Part shown: in pieces, positions 41,801 through 52,056 of the stretch
Numbering within the stretch: the first letter of the stretch is position 1
Layout of the letters: each line of letters opens with the position of its first letter
Origin: Trebouxia sp. TZW2008
Taxonomy: Eukaryota > Chlorophyta > Trebouxiophyceae > Trebouxiales > Trebouxiaceae
Assembly: GCA_002118135.1 (NCBI GenBank)
Contig: BDIU01000159.1
Location: 1 to 64,000 of the forward strand
Length of the DNA stretch: 64,000 nucleotides
Reading direction: 5' to 3'
The notes under the pieces: generated by a model
The model's input: the letters and a program-made list of their open reading frames with translations, nothing else
Told to the model about the DNA's origin: nothing
Database searches by the model: none
Translations under genes and position numbers: made by a program

Positions 41801-44074
41801 ATGACAGAGGTCACTACCGGCCATCAGGTCACCAGTACCTCGTCTCCCGCAGATGCTATTCCTGAGGTAGCGATCGCTGAGCCCTTTTCTTGCGGCTGGT
41901 CAGCAGCAGTCTCAGCACAGCATGAGATGCTTTGCAACCTGGTGTTGCTTTGTGCACAAGCCCAGAAACCTGCCGGGTCAACACAGTGCTTGTCCATCAT
42001 GATTGCAGATGTCTCATGTTGTTCTAGCCGGCAATGCTGCAGCACAGCAGTAAAAGGCTGTGTCTGACTTCAATGCTTGCTATTGCAGATAGCAAAGCCA
42101 GTTGTACAAAACAAGTTTATGAAAGGCCTTGTGACAAGCGGCGTCAGCGTCAGTGTCGCAAACGTGGCCACCATGCCCATGGGTCAGTTTGTATTCCTGC
42201 TGTCTGCAGTGTCAGATACCCCGCCTCTGATGCTGCCTTCAGTACCAATCATATTTCCCGCTATCATGCAGACGTCACAAAGGTCAGGATGCAGCTTCAA
42301 GCTATTAGGATGGCAGATGGCACAAAGCCTCCTGGCTTGGTAAGCAAAAGCAGAGCTTGACCAGCCCAATGCCTCAGAGGCAGGGACATGTACATGTGTC
42401 AGCTGTTCATTGCGAGTACCAAGCTGCGTTTGTTTTTGTGCAGCTGCAAACAGGAGTCAATATTGTCAGGAATGAGGGCGTCCTGGCATTGTACAGTGGG
42501 CTGGGGCCTGCAATTGGCAGAGGCCTATTCTATGGAGGTGAACAGCACTTAGCTCGCATTTTGCCTCACTCCAGGACGTCAAGCTCAGCACCATGTGCTA
42601 CGCTCTCAAAGACTTGCATCACCACACCCAGCGCAGTGACATTGCTTTCAGCTTGCACAATTTGACCAAGCTCATCAATCGTTCAACGATGGCTGCTGAC
42701 TGGCCTGAGTATCTGCGCATGAGCCAGGTACCATGCCATCACCACACACTCTAGTGCGTGTCTACCTCAGGTGTGCGATTAGGCTGTTATGGCCCTGTGA
42801 AAGAAGCAATGGGTGTGACAAGTGAGAACCCCTCCTTGATGCGCAAGATTGCTGCTGGCTCTATCAGTGGTGGCGTAGCAGCTGGAGTGACCAATCCATT
42901 GGACCTGGTCAAGACTAGAATGCAGTCAAAAAACAACCCACACAAAACAATGGGGGCGTCTTTTAGGTCTGTCCTGGCAGAGAATGGCGTGAAGGGACTA
43001 TGGCGAGGGTCTGCACCTTCCATGGTGAGAGCGAGCTATCAGCAGGAGTGTTGTTTGCAATGTCGTGAGCCATTTTCAAATTCAATGCCTGTATGCTGGA
43101 GACCAGTGTGCAGTTGCAATGCGTGAGCAATCTTCTGCCTCTATGTGCTGTTGCTGCTGTGCCTGATGAGCATACTGCAAGTCAGCTGCACAGCATGTTT
43201 GCTGCTGTTGCACTCATGCTGCTTGTGCAGCTGTGAGAGAGTGAGGGTCTTGCTCCACTTTGATACTGCCACTTGCAAGACATCTGCATGTGATCTCCTG
43301 TTCTGCATGGCTAGGCCTTGCACGCATTAGTCACAAGTACCATATCTGCCACTGAGTCTTTGCTGCCTGATCGCAGTCAGCCTAGTCTGGTATTGTCTGA
43401 TTAGCCTAACGCCGTCTGTCTGTCTCACTAGTGCTGTCTGTCTGCAGGCTCGTGCAGCAGTTTTGACAGCCTCTCAGTGTGCAACATATGATGAAGTGAA
43501 GCAGACGCTCATCAAGTTCACTGGCGCTGGTGACAACTTTGGCACACATCTGGCCTCTAGTATGATTACAGGGCTTGTTACCACCACTGCAACTGCGCCT
43601 GTGGATGTTATCAAGACCCATATGTTTGTTGGTAAGCTCGAACCAGATGTTGCCCTTATGTCATTCCTGTACATGCAGACCCAGCAGCTTGTCAAACTGC
43701 TTGACCTGATCTGTGACTCTCTCCCTCAGTCTCAGAGCGCTCAGAGTTGCATCATAATGTCTGAGTGCTGAGTTGTCAATGTTATGCATATACTGAGCAG
43801 CGGACGACAACAGCTGCAAGCTTCAAATCACCATATGTTTGCACTGTACTGTGTCAGTCATAGACCCTTCTGTTGATAACACAGAGTATGCTACACAGGT
43901 GGCAACCACTACACTGGTCCTCTACAATGCGCAAAGGACATTGTATCAAGGGAGGGTCCAAGGGGCTTGCTGAGAGGCTGGACAGCGCAGTATGTACGGC
44001 TGGGGCCACAGACAACAGTCATCTTTGTAGTAATGGAGGAGCTCAGAAGGCTTGCCAACCTGGGGTCTCTATGA
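41801..44074 (+). CDS. Mitochondrial carrier family (SLC25) protein, UCP/dicarboxylate-carrier-like, seven exons
   Basis: Six-helix inner mitochondrial membrane exchanger. Exons: 41801-41866, 42089-42182, 42272-42339, 42444-42537, 42771-43024, 43448-43631, 43899-44074 (TGA). Phases close to 312 codons (311 residues, the family size). All three repeats carry the P-x-[DE]-x-x-[KR] signature: M-P-M-D-V-T-K-V-R-M-Q (split across an intron), N-P-L-D-L-V-K-T-R-M-Q, and A-P-V-D-V-I-K-T-H-M. The matching second motifs are seen as EGVLALYSGLGPAIGRG, NGVKGLWRGSAPSMAR and EGPRGLLRGWTAQYVRLGPQ. Overall arrangement resembles the UCP, SLC25A30 and dicarboxylate/oxoglutarate group, including Dictyostelium ucp-type proteins. 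Substrate cannot be told from sequence by eye. Confidence 0.95.
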
Positions 44075-45052
44075 CATTGGTGCATGCTAGCTGGTCACAG
44101 CTTCACGTGGCCATCAGCATTATGGTGTTCTAGTATTAGCATTTGTACCCCATGTGTTGTTCAGGTAACACATGATGTCAGCAAGAGTCAGTCTGCCATG
44201 TTGTAGCCAAGATGTGCAACTCTTCGGTCGCAAGTGTATCCAACAAATGCTTCTGCAATGCACAATCATGACATCAGACCACCAGGCATTCTTTTGTGAC
44301 CTCATGATACCCTCAATAGCCTGGTTTTGCATTCTGGTGTCAGTTCAGCTAGCTTTCTTCCAAGCCGACATGCACCACTGGACTGTTGATAGGCTCACTA
44401 ATATGCACACTCAAACTCCAGCAGCGTATTGTCCCCAGGAGGTGTTAGCTTGGTAATTTCCCACATCTACCCTGACAGATATTGCCATGTTTTGACCTAG
44501 CCCCCCATCAAACAGCTCAATCTTTGCACACGTATAGCAGGCTCTAGTGCATTCCTGACAGCAACCTGTCATTGGCAAGAGTAGGACAGTTGACCTGCTG
44601 GCCTGTTGTTCTGTTGAGAAACAGAGAATGTTACAAGTTGAGCTGCATTCAATGCCAATTTGGGGATTGCTCCTGGACAGCTGGGAATCGCAATGCTAGT
44701 GCACTGACTAGACCTGGGTCTAGCTGGGTTTGATCAGAGCTCCGATGCGAAGTCGCTGCGGTTGACGCGCCAACATCTGACGCTTGATCGCATCTGACCT
44801 GGCCATCGGATTGCTGCTGGTCGAACAATCTGCCGCTCCCGGCTTTATGGAAAAGTTGTATGTTGTGTGCCTTGTAGCACTGATGTAGGCTGCCCAGAAA
44901 GTACACCGGCAGCAGAAGTCTACGCAACCTGCAAGCAGCTTCAAAGCTTTCATCAGCACGCGCTTGATGTGCCTGCAAGCGTTTAGGCTATCCTAGTGCT
45001 TGGCGTGAGGCACGGGACGTCCTCTTGGAAAAGAGCGCACGTACGCGACCGC
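44075..45052. other. Intergenic region between carrier and RING-H2 genes
   Basis: About 978 bp. A 109-codon minus-strand frame at 44649-44978 starts with ATG and is rich in Arg, Gln and Ser, but shows no domain and no supporting splice context. The last part is the presumed promoter of the RING gene. Confidence 0.4.
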
Positions 45053-46255
45053 ATGTTTCGGGCGGAATTGCCGCCCGACAGTGCCCCATATTGGTACCAG
45101 GCGTGCTGCTGCGGATGTTGCTGGCCCCTGACTAGGCTGCTCGGCTACGAAAACAGGTGGGTACGCTGTGTTGGCGTCAGATCACCGGTTAAGGTCTGCT
45201 TTTATACTTGACGCCTCTCTTTTCGGCTCAGATACTCAAGCGCGTTTCCGGATAACGGACCTGAGTCCAACGCTCTATCATCCTCTCCATACCAAGCACC
45301 CTCACCTGCGTCTCGTGGACCTAGTCAAACAGCTCAGGCACCTCAAAGAGTTGATCCTGAAGGCAGTGCTTTGCTCACGAAGGTGCGATGCAGATGCAGC
45401 AGCAATCTGCTGCTCAGCACAGCAATGCGCAATCGCAACATCACAAAGGGCTTTGTTGCGCAGGGCGGAACATCGTCTGCTGGCGCACAAGAATCAGACA
45501 CACCAGACGTTGCATACCCCAGAGCAGGTCTGTACAGTGCCATCAAGCAGCCAACTGTCATGCCACTGACAGCACCCTGTAGTCACATCAAACAGCTTTG
45601 CCAGAGATGTATCAGCTGCACGCAGTTGTCCTGCATCTGCTGTGCAAAGCCTGATGCAAACCATTGATGTTTCAATTCAACATGCAGGTCTTGAGGATGC
45701 CAGGCTACATAGGCGCATCCAGAGTGCAGAGCAGATTACGCGGCTTGCAGAAGCAAAGGTACATGCTGCTACATGTTTGGTGTGCTCACTTGCATCTCCA
45801 TCAGATTGCTGCTCTGCCATGACATCCAGCTACATGCTATACATGCTATTAACCTAAATCTGTCTGGTATGTAATTAGGCTGGAGACTCACCAAAAGTCC
45901 CCAAGTTGGGCTCAGGACTCAAGCTGGCACTTGATGATGAGGATGTTTGCCCCACCTGCTTGGAGCCTTATTCTGATGGTACGTAGCATTGCCTATGCTA
46001 TTTTGACTTGTTGGCCAGGCAGCACATGTGCAGCAAAGAAGTCTGCTGTGTTCACAGTCTGCTATATACATTTTGTGGCATATGTTCAATTTGCGCCTGT
46101 GTGTCACTAATGGCTTACTGGTGTCTGCAGACAATCCCAAGATTTTGACACAGTGCCATCATCACTTCCACTTGGCCTGTATTTATGAATGGCTGGAGCG
46201 CAGTCAGACATGTCCCATTTGCAGCCGGCAGATGTCATTTGACGAGTTCATGTAG
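45053..46255 (+). CDS. RING-H2 E3 ubiquitin ligase, Arabidopsis At3g02290-like, five exons
   Basis: Exons: 45053-45156, 45232-45527, 45688-45758, 45879-45978, 46131-46255 (TAG). Phases close to 232 codons (231 residues). The C-terminal RING-H2 domain is complete: D-E-D-V-C-P-T-C-L-E, then TQCHHHFHLACIYEWLERS and QTCPIC, giving the C3-H2-C3 zinc ligands. It ends shortly after the domain with MSFDEFM. Plant proteins of this group have the same C-terminal placement, a similar length and a Cys cluster near the N-terminus; here CCCGCC at residues about 18-23, a likely palmitoylation or metal site. Residues 36-150 are Ser/Pro/Gln-rich and probably disordered. E3 activity is inferred from the RING domain; substrates are unknown. 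Confidence 0.92.
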
Positions 46256-47019
46256 TCAGCTCAGCCTCCTGTACTTGTACCATTACCTTCCGCCAGACAG
46301 ATTTGAATCTAAGACATGCCCATCACCGCAGCCTAAAGCTTTCTTCAAATTTGACGCCATGGCCAGCTGATTGTATACATGTATGCTCAGGCAAAGCTTG
46401 ATTCAGAGGGAGCTGGATTCACAGTGCTCTGCATGCAAGCTACGAACGGTCTTCATCAGCAACGCCAAAAGGAAACGGTCGGGCAAGTTGCCCTGTAGCA
46501 CACCATATTAGCTGTGCTTTCCCCAAGCCTAAAATTTGCCACTCAGTGACTGCCATCTCCTTTTCGTCATCGCAACGGCCTTTGTGGGCTGAACAAGCAC
46601 TCAGGGTGCCGCATGCTTCCAAACATTGCGAGCTTTGCCCAATTTTTTGTGTCACTCGTAGCAAATTTGAACCCAGCATACTGGTACTCAAGCGCTGTTT
46701 AGAAGTCTAAGAGCTCTAGAAGTCTGAGAGCTCGCCGCGAAATTGCCAATGAACTGTCCTGCAATTGATTTACTTAGTTTGGTGATCTGGAAGCAGCTGC
46801 AGTTGATTTCTGGACTTATGATCAGCGAAGACAGGCGTGCAGAAGAGTAAGAACTTGCAGTGTGTAAGCATTAAATGCAATCAAATTTTGCAGATCAAGT
46901 TGACTACAATCATACAATACACAAGCTGGCATTGCTCTTCTTCATTACTCATCACAAAACATCGAGTCAACAGGCTGCAGCACTTGCTTCAGCTGGAGCA
47001 TCGGGACTTTTTGGTGAAG
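46256..47019. other. Intergenic region between RING-H2 and F-box/VWA genes
   Basis: 764 bp with no recognisable gene. The frame of the downstream first exon stays open back to 46837, so the F-box/VWA start could lie upstream of the ATG chosen at 47020. Confidence 0.4.
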
Positions 47020-49122
47020 ATGACTTCTGTTCTGTCTTGTGTCCCGGTGGATCTGCAGGAAACGGCCAACGGGTCTTTCACAGCATTGGACGAGTGCGTT
47101 CTGCTTCAAGTCAGCTTAGCAGCTCAGGCGAAAACCCCGAAACTACATGCCATTCAGAAGACCATCCCCGCAAATCGCATAGAAGACCTGCCAGAAGAGC
47201 TGTTCCTGAGCCATTTACAGCAACACCTCGGCGTTCGAGATTTATGCTCGCTCGCACAGGTCTCGCAAAAGTACAGGCAGCTTGCGGTGCGTCTCGCTCG
47301 CGATACGCTCCAGATCCGTATCACGTCCTTGAAGCTGTCTCAGAGACAGCGCTTAATTGAGTATGCGTTGCAGTCGACTGATGCAAGATGGGCACTGCTT
47401 TACCAGCAAAGCATCGGGAACGTGACCGATTTGATTCGAGAGGCAGCGATACTTGCTGGGTCCTGGAAGAACCTGTACAGATGCAAGACCGTGTCGGACA
47501 AGCAAGCAGACCCTTGGTACGCGCTTGTCGAGACCGAATATCTCGTACCCTCTGGATGACACGCCTGCAATGCCACATTCTCTGCAACGGTAGCGTCTAG
47601 TCAGTGCAAGCGTAACTCTTGTTATCCAGGTTGACGCCGTGCGAGTTTGAGCTGACTGCAGTCCTACAGCGCATCACAACAGAGCATGCAGTTCAGCAAC
47701 AATCAGGAGGTATCGTGTTTCTTCTTGACGGAAGCGGGTCTGTATCTCAAGGTGAATATGCAGTGACTGACTACCAAGGCTGCAGTGATACACTACACGC
47801 CAAAAATCCAGACATTGTAATGCAGCATTGTCAGGAGACTTTCCTATCTTGTCTAGCTCCAAACCAACCGCATGCCACACTCATGAATACTTGTGCTTCA
47901 GATGACTTTGTGGCAATGACCGGCTTTGTCAGCAAGGCAGCTGCAACAGTCAGCAGTGTCATTTCAGACCTGAAGGTGATGCCTCTGACTGACTAGCTCA
48001 CATGACATGGAAATGACAGCCAGGGGCTCATTGCATGTACTGCATTGTCGTTGATCAGCCAACTTTCCTCAAGGGTCATTGAATGCTTGCAATGACAAAA
48101 GCAAACTCAACGCCTTGAATTGCTGAGAGCTTTTGTTTCTGCAGTTGGGGGTCATGCAGTTCAGCAATGACATTCAGATTGAAGCTCCGATCACACAGTA
48201 TGATGCAGAAAGCTTTGCAGCTGTCATCAAAGATATGGCAAGTCCTCACGTCCTCAAAAGTTGCTACCAACTGTTGACAGCAAAACATTTGTGATATGAT
48301 ATGACATGCCAGCTCTGACCTGTAGGCACGCATGAATGGAGGGACTAATGTGGCTTTGGCCATTCAGACAGCCAGCAAGCACATGTTGAACAGCCTGCCA
48401 GAAACAGGTTCCAGAACCCTGATTCTCTTGACTGATGGTCGCATTGATCACTATCAAGGTGTGCCCATCCAGGCATTTTCATGCATGTCCTGACTCTGCT
48501 GTTGTCATTGCTGAAGTCACTCACAAGCAGCTTTATTGAGCTGGCACAACTGAAAGTCATTACTATGCAGGGAGAGAAGCTGTTGCAGCAGCTCGTTCCC
48601 TTGCTGAGGAGCAAGCCAATGTATCAATGTATGCCTTTGGAGTGGGCAGTGGAGTGGACAGGTACAGCTCAAACAATAGCTGCATTCATCACAATGGGAA
48701 AAGGCTAATTCAGTCTATCACCAGATGTAGCATGCAATGTACAATGCGCAATACACAATTCTTCAAGTACCTGAATTACTGAGGTGCAGTGCAGATTTTC
48801 AAATGCAGAAAACTTTGGCAACAACATGCCAGCTGATGTACGCAAATATGTCAGGAGTCAATCACTGAAATGAGGAGTCTTGCGATGCACAGTCAGCCAT
48901 TGTTGTGTCTCCCATGTGGGGAAAAATCATGTGTTGCAGGTCTGAGTCAGCTGTCATGGTGCACATTTTGCCTCTCTGCTGCTACATGCATGCAAAGCAG
49001 GGACATGAATGTCTTGTCCATGCTGCAGGCTTGAGCTAGACAAGATTGTGGCAGCAACTGGTTGCAGCGACTTGGACTGCCGCTACATGCCACTAGCTGT
49101 GCATCCTGAGTCCTTGTGGTGA
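47020..49122 (+). CDS. F-box plus von Willebrand factor A domain protein, seven exons
   Basis: Exons: 47020-47516, 47630-47751, 47902-47975, 48145-48237, 48326-48458, 48571-48661, 49029-49122 (TGA). Phases close to 368 codons (367 residues). Residues about 45-90 form an F-box (RIEDLPEELFLSHLQQHLGV, then RDLCSLAQVSQKYR). A helical stretch and the conserved-looking D-P-W follow. Residues about 190-360 are a VWA domain with all MIDAS elements: V-F-L-L-D-G-S-G-S-V-S (D-x-S-x-S), M-N-G-G-T-N-V-A-L-A-I (Thr) and T-L-I-L-L-T-D-G-R (Asp). It ends with a Y-A-F-G-V-G-S-G-V strand. An SCF adaptor that recognises partners through a metal-dependent VWA fold is the inferred role. The intron after 48237 appears to use a GC donor (ATG|GCAAGT). 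The ATG at 47020 follows an open frame, so the start is likely but not certain. Confidence 0.88.
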
Positions 49123-50159
49123 GGGCCGGGGAGTCAAAGCGATGTACTCTTGACTTGCCATCCTTTTGCAATTATACCTTCATAGCAACAAGCAGGAGGC
49201 AAAGCAGTGTACCCTTCGTCTGTATCCTTGTGCAACATGTACCCAACATATGCTCAGCAAGTGCCTCCAAAACCCTACTCCAAGTCAACCATCGCCTGTA
49301 CACTATCCTGAGCTGCTAGCTACAGAATCTGATGCTGATGTTCTCTAGATGTCGTTTTGTCAGTCTGCCAGTTGCAGATAGTGATGTATCATAGCTTGAC
49401 TGTTGACGGTCTTACAACCTTGCAGCCTCCAACTAGCTAGCCCTGCTTGCCTGTACATAGTTGTACCAATGTATACAGTAGGTAGTGTGGGCTGTTTGCT
49501 TACTGCCGAATCAGGCCTTCAAGAAGAGCTTGACCAATGTATCATCAAGTATGCCTGCAGTACTGTGGGTAGCAGCGTGATGTTGCTGAATTGCAAAAAA
49601 TCACTGTTTTGAGCTGTACAATCATTCTTAAGTGTTGTAACCAGATGCAAGGCCTTCGAGCAGCAGTTCTGTGTAATAGCAAGCTCAAGACAGTCTAGTC
49701 TACATCTAGTCTAGCCTAACCAGTATAGCACAGCTCCGGCATGGTTTCTCTAAGATCTGCAGACTGCTCAGCAGCAAGCAAGACAATATTCATCATTATG
49801 AAGCAATTAATTGTGTCAGCAGTGACTCCTCACGCACGCTGAAGAGTGTAGCTGCACTTGACATAGGGTGCCATCTGTGAGTCCGGATGTTGACCCTGTC
49901 AGCATGCAATGCTGTTCTGCAGAGCTTGTGAGGCGGGAATAGCCATTTCAACGGTGGCCGTGCTGTCGTTTCGGCTTGCTGCGTCAATCAAATCGTTTCG
50001 TTACGCTGGAATGCATACAGGCCCCATTGGGAGCTGAAGTTCTATTCCTTGGCCACGGCGTGCAGCTTGCAACGCAAACAACTTCCCGTATCCGCAGCAA
50101 ATTTTTAAAACGTCGTTGACACTGGTACTTTTGCTCCTTTCCGTCAGACGAGACCAGGC
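49123..50159. other. Intergenic region between F-box/VWA and the membrane-protein gene
   Basis: About 1,040 bp. Short frames on both strands have no recognisable content. A small palindromic-looking stretch of CTAGTCTACATCTAGTCTAG lies at about 49693-49715. Nothing else supported. Confidence 0.4.
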
Positions 50160-51589
50160 ATGCAGCAGTTACTGCTGCTGACAGCTACGTTGGTGCTGAT
50201 GGGGCAAACATGCTTGGCAGCACCGTATCACAAACGGACTTTGCAGCAAGCTCAGGTGAACAAGGGCTTCACCCTGTACGGGTAAATTTGACAAGCGTGG
50301 GCAATTGCCAGTCCCAATGCCTGTTGCAACTGCGCCAATATGACATTGCTGAGGACCTGAAGTGTGTCCCTGTCATTTGTGCAGGACAGCAGTGATGCCT
50401 GATCAAGATTTGGTTGCTGGAGCTTTGTTTGAACAAGGCAAACTATGCCTCCAAGCAACTCTGGAGACAAATCAATTGTTGGTATGTTTTGTCAGACCTC
50501 TGTCGGCAGGTTGCCTGCATATTTGTGGCACTGCACAGACACTCAAGCTCAACACTGTGTTGAGCGCAGGCTCAACAAAGCCACTGTGTCCCTGCCAGTC
50601 TTGTTGACAAGGCCTTGCGCTTCCAACTCACCTTGCAGGCAGACTTGAGTGGTGCTGGTATGCTGACCGTAGCCATCCAACACACTTCCATGAGGGGTTC
50701 AGTATATGTCAATTTGGCAGGGCATGTCATGCATGTGACTGTGGACTTGAGCAGAAGTGCAACTAGCATGCAGCAGGACTTAGGTGCTGCAACAGACTCA
50801 AGGCCTGCTGCACTTGGCAGGGCAGCGCCAAGTGTTGTGTCAACTCAGCACTCCATCTTCAGTACACCTGTGCCATTGGCTTATGGCGCTGCCATTCAGA
50901 TGCAGGAATTGCCACTGTTTGGCACTGCGATGGCTGTTCCTTACTATGCTGTCTCTGAAGAGGTCTTGATGACGCTGACTGACAGAGCCACACACCTGAC
51001 AGATGCCAGCTTCGGGACGCCCTTTGATGGCTCACTGGAAGGCGTACTTGGTTTATCATCACAAGGCAGCTTTGTCTGTCCAGCTACAGCAGCAAGCACT
51101 GTGCAAAGCGAGCTGCAAGATCAAGGCAAATCAGCCACAGCAATGACAACAACGACGCCACATCAGCAGGATGGCGTCGCTTGGGTGCCCTGGCTTCTTT
51201 GCCTGTGCTTGTTGCTGTGCAACATAGGCCTAACAGTATTCAGATCAGGGCAGAAATTGTCTTTGTCTCACGGACCAAAGAAGGCTGTTGATTGCCGTCA
51301 GGAGGCAAGCTATGTTGACAGCAGCAGTCAACAGCTGATCACACCCACCAAAGATGCTAACTGCAGTCCCTTTATACCAGTGCAGCTGGTGCCAGCGTTC
51401 AATCTACCCTGTGGTCATGGCCATCTTGCCAGCTGCTCTTCAAAGATAGGGAGCTACAAAGCCCCAAAACCCACTACAAGCAAAGCTGTCACCAACATGA
51501 CGTCAAATGTATCAGGGTGCACCAAATGGCAGCGCTCAAAGAATGGCAGGCTGCTGTCACATACTGATCCTGATGAGTTCACATCTTGA
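50160..51589 (+). CDS. Putative type I single-pass membrane protein, function unknown, three exons
   Basis: I do not recognise the family. Exons: 50160-50281, 50385-50481, 50639-51589 (TGA); phases close to 390 codons (389 residues). The N-terminus MQQLLLLTATLVLMGQTCLA is a typical signal peptide. A luminal or extracellular part of about 230 residues follows, with few Cys and a region rich in Thr/Gln/Ser before the membrane. A single hydrophobic segment W-L-L-C-L-C-L-L-L-C-N-I-G lies at about 51190-51230, then a basic, Ser/Lys-rich tail of about 110 residues. The third exon frame is open a little upstream of its acceptor, so the exon 2-3 join is less certain than the rest. The third exon is long for this window. 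Confidence 0.62.
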
Positions 51590-52056
51590 CACGCCTGATG
51601 TTTGCTGACTGGCTTTGCTTGTAGCATGTACATACGGACAACTTAGCAGGCTGCAGGCAGAAAAGGATAACAGTCGCAGGCAGCTGCAGGAAACGACAGC
51701 CGCTGAGCATGGGTAGACTGTCTCAGTATCCAAGCCCTAGCATGCATCTCTGTACCAATTGCTGGAATGTTTTCAACATCCTTTGTATCTACTTGATAGA
51801 TAGAAATTCTCAATGCAAGCAAGCTAGTTCAGGACTAACAGCAGTTTTGCAATTAATATTGCAATATTGCAATATTGCGTGTCCACACAGAAACAAACCT
51901 GTACCCAGCCTGTGACGTTTAGCCTGTCATCCGAAACAGCAATCCAAATGGCTTGAAGCAGCGGTAGCATGCTTGCCTTGACAAGTCAGGCTAGTTGCAA
52001 GCGACTCGAGGCCAAAATGCCTGCTGCAGCAGTTAGTAAGCTAGAAATTTCCATGC
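51590..52056. other. Intergenic region and promoter of the amylase gene
   Basis: 467 bp. An AT-rich stretch with TTAATATTGCAATATTGCAA lies near 51855-51875. Another in-frame ATG at 52017 would give a short protein ending in TAA unless a 25-nt intron were removed, so I prefer the start at 52057. Confidence 0.4.

Noticed and set aside
44649..44978. 109-codon minus-strand frame between carrier and RING genes
   Set aside because: No recognisable motif and no supporting exon chain; it may be promoter-proximal chance sequence.
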